A DNA stretch of 64,000 nucleotides from Microbacterium sp. W4I20 (GCF_030816505.1 NZ_JAUSYB010000001.1:248001-312000), one strand, 5' to 3'; shown: positions 45,114 through 54,653, numbered from the stretch's first letter. Numbers and translations: made by a program. The notes: generated from the letters alone by a model not told the origin.

Positions 45114-45809
45114 ATGTCCCAGGCGATGACGGACACCACCACGATCTCGCTCGACGGCGTGGGAGTCGAGATCGACGGTCGCGCGATCCTGCGGGACGTG
45201 GCCCTCATTCTGACGGCGCCGAGGACCGCGGTGATCGGCGCGAACGGTTCCGGGAAGTCGACGTTCGCGCGCCTTCTGAACGGGCTCATCACGCCGTCCC
45301 ACGGTCGGGTTGTCGTGCAGGGACACGACACGGTTCGGGATCGTGCTTCGCTGCGGCAGCGGGTGGGCTTCGTGTTCACCAATCCCGAGGCCCAGATCCT
45401 GAGGCCCACGCCGGCGGAGGATCTCGCGCTGTCGTTGCGCGGCCGACCTCGCGCGGAGGTGGCGCAGCGCGTGCAGGCCGCGCTCCGTGAGCACGGGCTG
45501 TCCGCCCACGCCGACGCCCCGGCTTCGACGCTGTCCGGAGGGCAGAAGCAGATGCTGGCACTGGCGTCCGTGCTGATCGCCGAGCCGCGACTGATCGTGG
45601 CGGACGAGCCGACCACGCTCCTCGATCTGCGCAACGCCCGCCGCATCGGTGACCTCCTCCTCGCCCAGCCGGCGCAGACCGTCATCGTGACCCACGATCT
45701 GGAGCTCGCTTCCCGCTGCGATGTGGCCGTGCTCTTCGAGGAAGGCCGGGTGACCGCGACCGGCGACCCGGCCAGCGTCATCGAGACCTACCGTCGAGGT
45801 TGTGGATGA
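45114..45809 (+). CDS. ECF-type ABC transporter ATPase (EcfA/BioM-like)
   Basis: 231 residues. Walker A GANGSGKST, Q-loop FVFTNPEAQIL (the FxxPxxQ pattern of ECF ATPases), signature LSGGQKQMLALA, Walker B LIVADEPTTLLD and H-loop VIVTHDLEL. It matches ECF importers such as BioM/CbiO. AAGGAGGG at 45103-45110 sets ATG 45114. The stop overlaps the EcfT gene (ATGA). No substrate-binding S protein (BioY, ThiT, etc.) is encoded nearby, so the vitamin or metal is unknown. Confidence 0.9.
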   Translation: MSQAMTDTTTISLDGVGVEIDGRAILRDVALILTAPRTAVIGANGSGKSTFARLLNGLITPSHGRVVVQGHDTVRDRASLRQRVGFVFTNPEAQILRPTPAEDLALSLRGRPRAEVAQRVQAALREHGLSAHADAPASTLSGGQKQMLALASVLIAEPRLIVADEPTTLLDLRNARRIGDLLLAQPAQTVIVTHDLELASRCDVAVLFEEGRVTATGDPASVIETYRRGCG

Positions 45810-46399
45810 TCCAGCTCTACCGGCCGGGAAGCGGAATCCTTCATCGGGCGCCGGCATCGCTCAAGCTTGCGGCGCTCGCACTGCTCGCGCTCGGTCTGTC
45901 GCTGGTGCGGCTCGACGCGGCGGGCACGGCGGGCGTGCTGCTCGGCGTCGTCGTGCTCTATGGCGCGGGCGGACTGCCGCCGCGGGTGCTGGTCGCCGAG
46001 CTCTGGCGAGTGCGCTGGCTGGCGATCGTGCTCGCGGCGGCTCTGGCGGTCTTCGTCTCCCCGCTCGCGGCATGGATCAGCACGGGCCGCGTCGTCGCAC
46101 TGCTGCTCCTCGCGAGCCTGCTGACGCTGACCACTCGCATGTCCGAACTGCTCGACGTCCTGCAGCGGCTCCTGCATCCGCTCCGCCGGTGGGGCGTCGA
46201 CCCGGATGCCGTCGCGATGACGATCTCGCTCACGATCACCATGATCCCCGTCGTGGCGGGTTTTGCCGAGCGGGTGCGCGAGGCCGGACGAGCCCGGGGT
46301 GTTCGACTCGGTGTGCGGACGGTGGTGCCGCTGCTCGTGCTCACCCTCCGCCATGCCGACGAGGTCGGCGAGGCGCTGGCAGCCCGAGGCATCGGCTGA
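45806..46399 (+). CDS. ECF transporter transmembrane component (EcfT/BioN-like)
   Basis: 197 residues with four to five helices and the two coupling motifs typical of Ecf[13 protein letters not shown] and EALAARGIG (A-R-G). It starts [20 protein letters not shown], the usual EcfT N-terminus. It is coupled to the ATPase gene by ATGA. Together they form the energising module of an ECF importer that needs an S-component from elsewhere. The gene ends 3 nt from the convergent acyltransferase stop. Confidence 0.9.
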   Translation: MIQLYRPGSGILHRAPASLKLAALALLALGLSLVRLDAAGTAGVLLGVVVLYGAGGLPPRVLVAELWRVRWLAIVLAAALAVFVSPLAAWISTGRVVALLLLASLLTLTTRMSELLDVLQRLLHPLRRWGVDPDAVAMTISLTITMIPVVAGFAERVREAGRARGVRLGVRTVVPLLVLTLRHADEVGEALAARGIG

Positions 46400-46402
46400 C
46401 CC

Positions 46403-47710
46403 TCACGCGATGCCGAACGCCGCGCGAGGCACCGGGAGAGCTGCCGCGGAACGGGCGAGACGGAGCGCTCCGGCGATGAGCAGGACGGCGATGACGATCG
46501 TCGCGACCGACGCGCTGAGGGCGAGGAGCAGCACGATCCCGATCAGCCCCACCAGCGAGCCGAGCACGATCCGCGGAGCGGAGGTCGTCGCCTCGGGCGC
46601 GGCCTGTGTCTCGAAGCGTGTGAACGCCATCGCGACCACGGCGGTGAGGATCAGCGCCGTGGCCAGCCACAGCGGACGCCCCGCCCACCATGCCACGCTG
46701 TCCAGCGCGGGCAGGGGAATGCCGGTGAGCAGAGCGCCGGTGGCGGTGATACCGGCCATGGCGAGCAGCACCGGCATGTGCCAGAGGTAGATGGTCATGG
46801 CCCGTCGCGTGACGAAGTTCGTGAAGGCTGCCGGCTGAGGGCGGCGGCTGAAGCGCTCGAGGCGGTCGCGGTTCAGCGAGAGGGCGCCGGTGTGGATGAC
46901 TCCGACGAGGATCAGGGCAGCCGTGGGTGGATTGATGTTCGCGATGAGGTCGGGCGAGTAGACGCCGGTGAGGAAGGTGAGCGCCAGCAGCAGCGTCGCC
47001 GCGCGGATCGCGAGCATGCGGACGCGGCGGCTGAGCGTATCGATGCGGCCATCCGCGAGGAAGAAGCCGAGCTGCTGGAGCGCCATCCAGACGAAGGCGA
47101 GGTTCAGGAATCCGAGTCCCTCGAAGCCGCTCGCGGCGCGGAGTGCGTCGACGACGACCGCTGCCAGCGCGAGCAGGGCGATCGTCCGCAGCGGTGCCCG
47201 CTCGTGCGCGGCCGCGAGGAGCGGAAGCAGCGCCTGGCAGAGCACGAACACCCCGAGGAACCAGAGTGGCTGCCCGTAGCGGAACCCCGCGGTCACGATG
47301 ATGTCGGCCGGGACGCCGACGATGGTGAGGACGGCGAGAGAGATCCCGACGACGGCGATCGTGAACAGCGCCGGCCGCAGCAGCCGGTGCAGCCGACCGG
47401 CCACGAAGGCCGTGGCCGTGCCGCCGCGACTGCGCAGACGCCGGTAGGCGAGCAGCCCCGAGAATCCGCCGATCACGAAGAACAGCGGCATCACCTGGAG
47501 CATCCAGCTCAGAGGAGCGATCCACGAGGTGCCGTCGCTGGCGTTCGTGAATGCCGGACCGGAGGCGGTGAGGGTGACGCCGACCATGATCGAATGCAGG
47601 AGCACCACGCCGAGGACGCAGAGGGCGCGGACGAAGTCGATCCCGGTGTCGCGCTGTGCGGGCGGCGGGGGAGTGGGAGCTGCGGTGCGCGGTGCCAGGG
47701 CGATGGTCAT
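46403..47710 (-). CDS. Membrane acyltransferase (acyltransferase 3-like)
   Basis: 435 residues, about ten to twelve helices. The start [20 protein letters not shown] contains the Arg and His expected for acyltransferase-3/OafA-like proteins, and [18 protein letters not shown] is the usual second motif. Such proteins move acyl groups onto envelope sugars or lipids. The substrate cannot be read from the sequence. A small hairpin (CGGGG/CCCCG, 47721-47736) lies just before the start. Nothing else is evident in the 96-nt gap to the response regulator. Confidence 0.83.
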   Translation of the reverse strand: MTIALAPRTAAPTPPPPAQRDTGIDFVRALCVLGVVLLHSIMVGVTLTASGPAFTNASDGTSWIAPLSWMLQVMPLFFVIGGFSGLLAYRRLRSRGGTATAFVAGRLHRLLRPALFTIAVVGISLAVLTIVGVPADIIVTAGFRYGQPLWFLGVFVLCQALLPLLAAAHERAPLRTIALLALAAVVVDALRAASGFEGLGFLNLAFVWMALQQLGFFLADGRIDTLSRRVRMLAIRAATLLLALTFLTGVYSPDLIANINPPTAALILVGVIHTGALSLNRDRLERFSRRPQPAAFTNFVTRRAMTIYLWHMPVLLAMAGITATGALLTGIPLPALDSVAWWAGRPLWLATALILTAVVAMAFTRFETQAAPEATTSAPRIVLGSLVGLIGIVLLLALSASVATIVIAVLLIAGALRLARSAAALPVPRAAFGIA

Positions 47711-47806
47711 GAGTCCTCCTCGGGGCGATGTCCCCGAAGACTATGGACGCGGTGCGCGGGGCGGCATCAACCCCGGGTGCCGTTCCGGCCCCTACCGTGG
47801 AGTGAG

Positions 47807-48478
47807 TCAGTTCGACGGTTCGACGAGGCCGGTGTCGTAGGCGAGGATCACGGCGTGCACGCGGTCGCGCAGGCTCAGCTTCGCGAGCACCTTGCCGACA
47901 TGCGTCTTCACGGTCTGCTCGGCGATGAACAGCTCGGCGGCGATCTCGGTGTTCGAGTGGCCCTTGCCGATCAGGACGAGCACCTCGCGCTCCCGTTCGG
48001 TGAGGTCGGCGAGCGCCGTCGCGGCGCGAGGTGCGCGGGGTCGTCGCCCGGCGAACTGCTCGATCATGCGCCGCGTGACGCTCGGCGCGAGGAGCGCATC
48101 GCCACCGGCCACCACCCGCACGGCGTGTACCAGTTCCTCCGGCAGTGCATCCTTCAGCAGGAACCCGCTGGCTCCGGCCTCCAGGGCGTCGTAGACGTAG
48201 TCGTCGATGTCGAATGTCGTGAGCATCAGGATCCGCGGGACGTGGGCCGCGGGATAGTTCGGACCGAGGATGCGCCGGGTCGCCTCGATGCCGTCGAGTT
48301 CCGGCATCCGCACATCCATCAGGATGACGTCCGGATCGAGTCGCGCGGACAGCGTGACCGCCTCGGCGCCGTTCGCCGCCTGCCCTGCGACGCGGATGCC
48401 GTCGTGGGCGTCGAGCAGTGCGGCGAATCCCGCACGGACCATGGCCTGGTCATCGGCGATGAGGACGCTGATCGTCAC
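47807..48478 (-). CDS. NarL/LuxR-family response regulator
   Basis: 223 residues. The receiver domain (1-120) has the acidic pair in LIADDQ, phosphoacceptor Asp55 in [13 protein letters not shown], Thr in MLTTFD and Lys in FLLKDA. The C-terminal LuxR HTH (about 155-215) reads [20 protein letters not shown] ... [18 protein letters not shown] 48478 overlaps the kinase stop as GTGA. It is the output partner of the histidine kinase; no target genes are evident, though the next gene downstream is the acyltransferase. Confidence 0.95.
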   Translation of the reverse strand: MTISVLIADDQAMVRAGFAALLDAHDGIRVAGQAANGAEAVTLSARLDPDVILMDVRMPELDGIEATRRILGPNYPAAHVPRILMLTTFDIDDYVYDALEAGASGFLLKDALPEELVHAVRVVAGGDALLAPSVTRRMIEQFAGRRPRAPRAATALADLTEREREVLVLIGKGHSNTEIAAELFIAEQTVKTHVGKVLAKLSLRDRVHAVILAYDTGLVEPSN

Positions 48479-49755
48479 GGGTTCTCCTTGTCGGTGCCGG
48501 AAGCGCCGGTGAGCGACTCCGACGTTCTGGGTGCGCCGTCGACGGCCAGGGGAAGCGATGCCTCGACCGTCCAGCCGCCGTCGGAGTCGGCACGGGCGGA
48601 GAGGCTCCCACCGAGGAGTTCGGCACGCTCGCGCATCCCGCGAAGACCATATCCCGTTCCGTGGCCGTCCGGAGTGCGGGGCGGCGCGGCGTTGTGTACG
48701 CGGATCCGGATCGTCTCGGCATCGGCGTGCAGGCGGACGGCGATCCGGGCTCCCGGCGCGTGACGGACGGCGTTGCTCAGGGCCTCCTGGATGATGCGGA
48801 ACGTGGCGATCTGCACTCCAGGTGCCGCCGCGGAGGCCGTGTCGCCTCCCTCGATCATCAGGCCGACCTCCACACCGGCACGGCGGATGCTGTCGACCAG
48901 GGCCGGCACATCGTCGATTCCCTGCTGCGGTGTCAGCTCGGTGCTCTGGTCCTCGGTGCGCAGCACACCGAGCAGCCGTCGCATCTCGGTCAGCGAGCCG
49001 CGAGCCGTCGCCGCGATGTCGTCGAACTCGGCTGCCGCGACATCGCCGATCTCGGGGAGGCGGTAGCGCGCGGTCGAGGCCTGGACCTGGATGACCGACA
49101 TGCTGTGCGCCACGACGTCATGCAGCTCGCGCGCGATGCGCGTGCGCTCCTCGACGAGGGCGCGCCGCGATTGCTCGAGGGCGCTGTGCTCCTTCTCCCG
49201 GGTCAGCTCCTCGGCTACCCGCAGCCTTCCGGCCACCAGCGCCGCGATGAGGAGCATCGCCGCACCGAGGGAGACCGTCACGATGGTGTCGGCGGTGGCG
49301 TTGCCGGCGGCGGCCGGCGACGAGACCATGTCGGGCCGCAGGAGCGGCGAGGTGAGCGAGGCGATCACTCCGATGATCAGGGCGATGGAGCCGAAGCGGA
49401 TGCCGTGCCGGAAGGTGATGACGCCGACGAAGACGACGAAGGCGAGGAGCGCCGGCACCGACCACGGCCACGGCGCATGACTCGCGTGCTCCCGGTCGAC
49501 GATGAGGGGCACGGTGAAGACCGCGACGCCGAGCAGGGCGGTCGCCCACCGTGGATGCGAGATCGCCAGCAGCGGAGCGACGCACAGCGCGGCGCCGAGC
49601 AGGAACGACAGCGGGACCGGTGTGCCGTACAGCGCGGAGTGGATCGGCACCAGGTTCGCGAACAGCGCCACGGACACCACGCACAGCACCACGAGGGCCG
49701 CGGTGCGGGGTGAGATCCGCGAACGGCGTGGGGTGGTCTTCGGGCGACGTGCCAT
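48475..49755 (-). CDS. Sensor histidine kinase (HisKA_3 type)
   Basis: 426 residues. About six helices occupy residues 15-180 with little extracellular sequence, so the stimulus is probably sensed in the membrane. HisKA_3 follows with phospho-accepting His212 (RIARELHDVVAHSMS). The ATPase domain has EALSNAVRHAPG (N box) and GTGYGLRGMRERAELLGG (G box). ATG 49755 is preceded by AGG at 9 nt; ATG 49764 would overlap the DedA stop as ATGA but lacks a spaced ribosome site. It is in an operon with its response regulator. Confidence 0.93.
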   Translation of the reverse strand: MARRPKTTPRRSRISPRTAALVVLCVVSVALFANLVPIHSALYGTPVPLSFLLGAALCVAPLLAISHPRWATALLGVAVFTVPLIVDREHASHAPWPWSVPALLAFVVFVGVITFRHGIRFGSIALIIGVIASLTSPLLRPDMVSSPAAAGNATADTIVTVSLGAAMLLIAALVAGRLRVAEELTREKEHSALEQSRRALVEERTRIARELHDVVAHSMSVIQVQASTARYRLPEIGDVAAAEFDDIAATARGSLTEMRRLLGVLRTEDQSTELTPQQGIDDVPALVDSIRRAGVEVGLMIEGGDTASAAAPGVQIATFRIIQEALSNAVRHAPGARIAVRLHADAETIRIRVHNAAPPRTPDGHGTGYGLRGMRERAELLGGSLSARADSDGGWTVEASLPLAVDGAPRTSESLTGASGTDKENP

Positions 49756-49760
49756 GAGTG

Positions 49761-50378
49761 TCATCCTGCCAGTCGGGGGATGGGCTCTCGTCGTCGACGA
49801 GCGGCCGCGACGCGGTCGAGCACCACTCCGACGACGAGAGCGATGACGATGCCGAGCCCTGCACTGAGCAGCGGCTGGTCCTTGATCCACGCGCCGGCGA
49901 GCAGGCCGATCGCCAGGCTGAAGATGCTCCAGCTGATCCCGGCGACCAGGCTCAGGGGCAGGAAGCGGCGCCAGGCGAAGTCCAGTGCTCCGGCCGACAT
50001 GTTCACCGCCACCCGACCGACCGGGATGTACCGCGCGCCGAGGATGAGCGTCGCGCTGCGGCGATCGAGCGCTCGTTGCGCATGAGCGAACGCGCCGGCC
50101 ACCCTCGGTCGACGCATCCAGGCGAACCGGGTGGTGCCGAGGCGCCGACCGATCGCGAACGCGATGTTGTCGCCGATCGCCGCGCCGATCGCGGCCACCA
50201 GACCGAGGAGCAGCAGGTTCCCGTCACCCGTGGACGCCGCCACCGCGACCGCGGCGACCAGCACCGTCTCGCTGGGAACGGGCGGGAAGAACCCGTCGAT
50301 GATCGTCACGGCGAACAGCACCAGGTACAGCCAGGGGGAGGCGATCGCCTGCATGATGATCTCGTTGAGTATGTCCAC
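49761..50378 (-). CDS. DedA family membrane protein
   Basis: 205 residues, four to six helices, DedA/VTT superfamily. It has FFPPVPSETVLVAAVAVAA (re-entrant loop with conserved Glu), GAAIGDNIAFAIGRRLG and GARYIPVGRVAVNMSAGAL (Arg-rich motif). Family members act in undecaprenyl-phosphate or phospholipid flipping and proton-dependent membrane homeostasis. It is upstream of the histidine kinase gene on the same strand, with adjoining ends. The 164-nt gap upstream to the ABC-F gene holds that gene's promoter region. Confidence 0.9.
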   Translation of the reverse strand: MDILNEIIMQAIASPWLYLVLFAVTIIDGFFPPVPSETVLVAAVAVAASTGDGNLLLLGLVAAIGAAIGDNIAFAIGRRLGTTRFAWMRRPRVAGAFAHAQRALDRRSATLILGARYIPVGRVAVNMSAGALDFAWRRFLPLSLVAGISWSIFSLAIGLLAGAWIKDQPLLSAGLGIVIALVVGVVLDRVAAARRRREPIPRLAG

Positions 50379-50542
50379 TCCTGCACGCTACGAAGAGGAG
50401 ACAGGTCGGGGCATCACTCTGCGGTATCGTCCCTGTCACTCTGAGGGCTGATCTTGCTGACCGGCGCCCCCTGCCGCGCGGCTTATACTGGGAGGTCGGC
50501 CGCTCGGCCGGACATCTCCCCCTGAACGAACGGACATCCGCT

Positions 50543-52141
50543 GTGCTTGCCGTGCACGACCTCGAGATCCGCGTTGGCGCGCGCCTGCTCATGGAGAACG
50601 TCTCGTTCCGCGTCGCCGACGGAGACAAGATCGGGCTCGTCGGCCGTAACGGTGCCGGAAAGACCACGCTCACCAAGGTGCTCGCCGGTGATGCCCTGCC
50701 GTCGAACGGCAAGGTGACCCGCTCGGGCGAACTCGGCTACCTGCCTCAGGACCCGCGCTCGGGCAACCCGGAAGACCTCGCCCGTACCCGCATCCTCGAC
50801 GCCCGTGGCCTCGGGCAGCTGAACCTCGGGATGACCGAGGCCTCGCTCGCGATGGGCTCCGAAGACCCGGCCGTCGCAGAGAAGGCCATGAAGCGCTACG
50901 CCGCGCTGACCGAGAAGTTCGAGGCGCAGGGCGGCTACGCCGCCGAAGCACAGGCCGCTTCCATCGCGCACAACCTGTCGCTGCCCGACCGCATCCTCGA
51001 CCAGCCGCTGTCCACCCTGTCCGGTGGTCAGCGTCGTCGCATCGAGCTCGCGCGCATCCTCTTCTCCGACGCGCAGACGATGATCCTCGACGAGCCCACG
51101 AACCACCTCGACGCCGACAGCGTCGTGTGGCTGCGCGAGTTCCTCAAGGGGTACAAGGGTGGGCTGATCGTGATCAGTCACGACGTCGAGCTGGTCGGTG
51201 AGACCGTGAACCGCGTGTTCTACCTCGACGCGAACCGTCAGGTCATCGACACGTACAACATGAACTGGAAGAACTACCTGCGTCAGCGGGTGGCCGACGA
51301 GGAGCGCCGCAAGAAGGAGCGCGCGAACGTCGAGAAGAAGGCGACCACGCTGCAGCTGCAGGCGGCGCGCTTCGGCGCGAAGGCCTCCAAGGCGGCTGCC
51401 GCCCACCAGATGGTGGCGCGCGCGGAGAAGATGCTCGCTGGGCTCGACGACGTGCGCCAGGAGGATCGCGTCGCGAAGCTGCGGTTCCCGAAGCCGGCTC
51501 CCTGCGGCAAGACGCCGCTCATGGCGTCCGGTCTGTCGAAGTCGTACGGTTCGCTGGAGATCTTCACCGACGTCGACCTCGCCATCGACCGCGGCTCCAA
51601 GGTCGTGATCCTGGGACTCAACGGTGCCGGCAAGACGACACTGCTCCGGATGCTGGCGGGCGTCGACAAGCCGGACACCGGGCAGCTCGAGCCGGGCCAT
51701 GGACTCAAGGTCGGCTACTACGCCCAGGAGCACGAGAACCTCGATGTCAAGCGCTCGGTGCTCGAGAACATGGTGTCGGCGGCCCCGCACATCACGGAGA
51801 CCGAGGCGCGCAAGGTGCTCGGCTCGTTCCTCTTCACGGGTGACGACGTGCTGAAGCCGGCCGGCGTGCTGTCCGGTGGGGAGAAGACGCGTCTGTCCCT
51901 GGCGACCCTCGTGGTGTCCTCCGCGAACCTGCTGCTCCTGGATGAGCCCACCAACAACCTCGACCCTGCGTCGCGCGAGGAGATCCTCGGCGCGCTCGCG
52001 CACTACGAGGGTGCTGTCGTGCTGGTCTCGCACGACCCCGGTGCCGTGCAGTCGCTCAACCCGGAGCGGGTGCTGATCCTGCCCGACGGTGTCGAAGACA
52101 TCTGGAGCCAGGAGTACCAGGACCTCATCGAGCTCGCCTGA
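50543..52141 (+). CDS. ABC-F family ATPase (ribosome-associated type)
   Basis: 532 residues with two ABC domains and no membrane helices. Domain 1 has [21 protein letters not shown] and MILDEPTNHLD; domain 2 has [21 protein letters not shown] and LLLDEPTNNLD. The basic linker (about 245-300, RQRVADEERRKKERANVEKK) is of the P-site-tRNA-interaction type. Translation-factor or resistance roles are known for the family. GTG 50543; TATACT at 50484-50489 is a candidate -10, and the ~47-nt leader contains a CGGCCG-CT-CGGCCG hairpin. Its orthologue by position in mycobacteria also lies near the suf locus. Confidence 0.93.
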   Translation: MLAVHDLEIRVGARLLMENVSFRVADGDKIGLVGRNGAGKTTLTKVLAGDALPSNGKVTRSGELGYLPQDPRSGNPEDLARTRILDARGLGQLNLGMTEASLAMGSEDPAVAEKAMKRYAALTEKFEAQGGYAAEAQAASIAHNLSLPDRILDQPLSTLSGGQRRRIELARILFSDAQTMILDEPTNHLDADSVVWLREFLKGYKGGLIVISHDVELVGETVNRVFYLDANRQVIDTYNMNWKNYLRQRVADEERRKKERANVEKKATTLQLQAARFGAKASKAAAAHQMVARAEKMLAGLDDVRQEDRVAKLRFPKPAPCGKTPLMASGLSKSYGSLEIFTDVDLAIDRGSKVVILGLNGAGKTTLLRMLAGVDKPDTGQLEPGHGLKVGYYAQEHENLDVKRSVLENMVSAAPHITETEARKVLGSFLFTGDDVLKPAGVLSGGEKTRLSLATLVVSSANLLLLDEPTNNLDPASREEILGALAHYEGAVVLVSHDPGAVQSLNPERVLILPDGVEDIWSQEYQDLIELA

Positions 52142-52170
52142 GCCGGAGCCCACGTGGCATAGTCGAGAGG

Positions 52171-52755
52171 GTGACAGACCCCGAGATCTCTCGACTGAAT
52201 CAACCTCTCAACGAATGGCTTCGTGGTCGCCACGCTCTCACCGGCGAGCCGCCCGAGTGGAACCTCGATGCGCTGCCCGAGGAGCCGACGGTCCTGTTCC
52301 GTGAATGGATGCTGCAGGCCGACGCCGCCGGTGTCGCCGAGCCGCACGCAGCGACTCTCGCCACGGTCGATGCGAGCGGCGTTGCGGACGCGCGAACCCT
52401 GATCCTGAAGGAGATCGATGACGGGCGCTGGGCCTTCGCCAGCACCCGTTCCTCTCGCAAGGGTGCTCAGTTGACCGACTCGCCGTCCGCCGCACTGAAC
52501 TTCTGGTGGCAGCCGCAGGTGCGCGCGGTTCGGGTACGAGGTCCTGTGGAGGAGGCGACAGCCGAGGAGAGTGCGGCAGACCTCGCTGCGCGGTCCGCCT
52601 CGGCGCGGGAGGGGATCGCGCCCGGCGACTGGGTGCGCTGGCGGATCATCCCGACGAGGATCGAGTTCTGGCAGGGATCGCGGGACCGCCGACACACCCG
52701 AGTCGTCTACGAACCGGTCGGCGACGGCTGGTCGCAGACGATCATCCGCGACTGA
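52171..52755 (+). CDS. pdxH: Pyridoxamine 5'-phosphate oxidase family protein (PdxH-like)
   Basis: 194 residues. FMN-dependent PNPOx fold with ARTLILKEIDDGRWAFASTR, SRKGAQL and the C-terminal signature RIEFWQGSRDRRHTRVVY (PdxH: R-x-E-F-W-Q). Likely forms pyridoxal phosphate from PNP/PMP. It starts with GTG at 52171, 30 nt after the ABC-F stop, so both may be on one transcript. It is slightly shorter than E. coli PdxH. Confidence 0.88.
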   Translation: MTDPEISRLNQPLNEWLRGRHALTGEPPEWNLDALPEEPTVLFREWMLQADAAGVAEPHAATLATVDASGVADARTLILKEIDDGRWAFASTRSSRKGAQLTDSPSAALNFWWQPQVRAVRVRGPVEEATAEESAADLAARSASAREGIAPGDWVRWRIIPTRIEFWQGSRDRRHTRVVYEPVGDGWSQTIIRD

Positions 52756-52822
52756 CGTCGCCGAGGCCGCGAGGATAAGCGCGACCGCCGCACCCGACTA
52801 CCCGCATCGAAGGAGAGACAGC

Positions 52823-53287
52823 GTGGACACACCCGCACCGACTGAGCGAGGAATGAGCGGATACCAGGTTGTCGAGATCGGTGAGCTCGACCAATGGCGC
52901 AGCCATCACGGCGGTTTCGATGCGACTCGATCGCGGGACGGCCGGCGCGTCGTCGATCACGAACTGACGATGCAGTACATCGGGATGACGGCGAATGCTC
53001 TCGAGCCGGGAGAAGAGGCCGGCTACTGGCACGTGCACGCGAAGGTCGAGGAGGTCTACGTGTTCCTCGGCGGCCGAGGGCAGATGGGGCTGGACGACGA
53101 TGTCGTCGAGGTGGGCCCCGGCACCGTGATACGCGTTGGTCAGGGCGTCGCGCGCACGTGGCGGGCGCGCCCGGACAGCCCGGGAGAGCTGCGCTGGCTG
53201 TGCATCCGTGCGGGCGGCGAGGCGTTGCCGCACCTGCCGGACGACAGCTCGCGGCTGCCGCAGAAGCCCATGCCCTGGGTCGACTGA
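52823..53287 (+). CDS. Cupin-domain protein
   Basis: 154 residues with one conserved cupin barrel: YWHVHAKVEEVYVFLGGRGQMG (HxH...E metal ligands, motif 1) and VARTWRARPDSPGELRWLCI (motif 2). It may bind a metal and a small ligand. AAGGAGA at 52810-52816 lies 6 nt before GTG 52823, which decides the start over ATG 52853. The longer frame upstream is the pdxH shadow. Function unknown; such cupins often handle sugars or act as isomerases/dioxygenases. Confidence 0.8.
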   Translation: MDTPAPTERGMSGYQVVEIGELDQWRSHHGGFDATRSRDGRRVVDHELTMQYIGMTANALEPGEEAGYWHVHAKVEEVYVFLGGRGQMGLDDDVVEVGPGTVIRVGQGVARTWRARPDSPGELRWLCIRAGGEALPHLPDDSSRLPQKPMPWVD

Positions 53288-53302
53288 ACGCGGCGACGAA
53301 CC

Positions 53303-54112
53303 TCAGTGCGCGTCGAGCAGCTCGTCTTCGACGTCGGCGTCCTGATCTCGGCGACGGGACTTCTTCACCGGGGTTGCGATCCCCTCGACGTCTTCGCGAT
53401 GCTTCACGATCTCGGTGCGGATGATGTATCCGATGAACACGAAGCCCATCAGAGCGAACAGGATCCACTGAATCGCGTAGGAGAGATGCGGGCCGGGATC
53501 GTCGGTGGGGGAGTCGAATCCTCCCAGCGAGGTCCCGGCGGGCTCCTCGCTGATGAGCTGACCGTACGCGCCGGTGATCACATCGCCGTCGACGAGTTCG
53601 GCGATCGACGGCAGGTTGATCGTCGGCACCTGGCCGTCAGGCGCTCCTCGACCGGAGGCCGGAAGCTGCTCCCCGGGACGGAGTCGCACGGTCGCCTCCA
53701 CCTCACCGGTCGGCGGGGCGGGAACGGAATCCGGCGAGTCGCCGTCACCCGGGGGCACCCAGCCGCGGTCCACGATGAAGACGCGGCCGTCGACGTCGCG
53801 GAACGGAACCAGCACCTCGAACGCGCTCGTGCCCCCGTGCGGACGGTTGCGCACCAGGAGCTGTTGATCGGCGAGGTACTCGCCCCGCAGAATCACCGGG
53901 TGCCATTGGTCGCCGGGGTCGAGCGCGCCGTCGTCACCGATCAGGTCGGACAGGGGTACCGGGTCCGCGTCGTAGTTCTGCTCGACGAGCGCGATCTGCT
54001 CCGAGCGCGTTTCGTTCCGCTCGAACTGCCAGTTCGACAGGAAGGCGCACGCGACCGCGAAGCCGATCGCGATGAGCACGTACACAGCCCATCGGGTCAT
54101 CCGCTGACTCAT
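53303..54112 (-). CDS. SURF1 family cytochrome oxidase assembly protein
   Basis: 269 residues, two helices at the ends (VYVLIAIGFAVACAFLSNWQ at about 10-29; YAIQWILFALMGFVFIGYII near 214-233) with the extracytoplasmic domain between. Conserved GEYLADQQLLVRNRPHGG and FIVDRGWVP motifs identify SURF1, a heme A chaperone for aa3 oxidase. This fits ctaA and ctaB elsewhere in the window. The C-terminus is hydrophilic and acidic. ATG overlaps the stop of the 64-residue gene (ATGA). Confidence 0.93.
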   Translation of the reverse strand: MSQRMTRWAVYVLIAIGFAVACAFLSNWQFERNETRSEQIALVEQNYDADPVPLSDLIGDDGALDPGDQWHPVILRGEYLADQQLLVRNRPHGGTSAFEVLVPFRDVDGRVFIVDRGWVPPGDGDSPDSVPAPPTGEVEATVRLRPGEQLPASGRGAPDGQVPTINLPSIAELVDGDVITGAYGQLISEEPAGTSLGGFDSPTDDPGPHLSYAIQWILFALMGFVFIGYIIRTEIVKHREDVEGIATPVKKSRRRDQDADVEDELLDAH

Positions 54113-54303
54113 GCGGGAAGACCGTCCCGAACGAAGACGGGGAAGTCCCTCGCGGCCAGATAGTCGTGAAGGAACCCGACGTGCTCATCGCAGGCGAGCC
54201 AGATCTTCTCGCGATCGGCGGCGTGGATGCGCGGGTTGCGCCACACGACCTGATGGGTCGCCGCGCTCCGGCAGCCGGCGCGCGCGCATTCGAACTCGGT
54301 CAC
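54109..54303 (-). CDS. Small Cys/His protein, possible zinc knuckle
   Basis: 64 residues: CARAGC (Cys6, Cys11) near the start and ACDEH (Cys and His) near residue 38, a C-x4-C ... C-x2-H pattern that could bind zinc. Trp/His-rich middle (HQVVWRNPRIH). GTG 54303 overlaps the upstream DUF3099 stop, and the stop overlaps surf1, so it is co-translated with both. I do not recognise a characterised family. A chaperone role in oxidase biogenesis is only contextual. Confidence 0.65.
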   Translation of the reverse strand: MTEFECARAGCRSAATHQVVWRNPRIHAADREKIWLACDEHVGFLHDYLAARDFPVFVRDGLPA

Positions 54304-54653
54304 GATTCGTCCCGGCGTCCTTCGCGGATGGTGAACACCTGCGGATCGGTGGATTCCTCGACGGCGATGGGCTCGGGCTTCGGCGCCTCGATCTCCTGCA
54401 CCGGAGATTCGGCGATGGTCTCGGTGCTGTCGCTTCCGGCATTGGCGAAGACCACGGCGATGTAGGGGAGCACGGCGGCGGCGATCCCGAACACCCAGGT
54501 GTACCAGCCGTACGGCTGGACGAGGACCATGAGGGCGAAGCAGATGATGCGGATCGTCATCGTGAGCGCGTAACGGCGCACACGATGATCCGCCTCATCC
54601 TGCGGCGACTGCGGCAGTGAGGTGACGGCCGGGACTCCGCGCGCGTTCTTCAC
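54300..54653 (-). CDS. DUF3099-like membrane protein
   Basis: 117 residues with two adjacent helices (about 31-50 and 53-72; IRIICFALMVLVQPYGWYTW and VFGIAAAVLPYIAVVFAN) and a Pro/Glu-rich cytoplasmic tail. The helix pair with the intervening Trp-Tyr segment matches the actinobacterial DUF3099 pattern. Function unknown. First gene of the DUF3099-small protein-SURF1 overlapping unit. Confidence 0.72.
   Translation of the reverse strand: MKNARGVPAVTSLPQSPQDEADHRVRRYALTMTIRIICFALMVLVQPYGWYTWVFGIAAAVLPYIAVVFANAGSDSTETIAESPVQEIEAPKPEPIAVEESTDPQVFTIREGRRDES

Noticed and set aside
47721..47736. Terminator upstream of the acyltransferase gene
   Set aside because: A 5-bp stem (CGGGG/CCCCG) without a T tract, too weak and positioned before the start codon.
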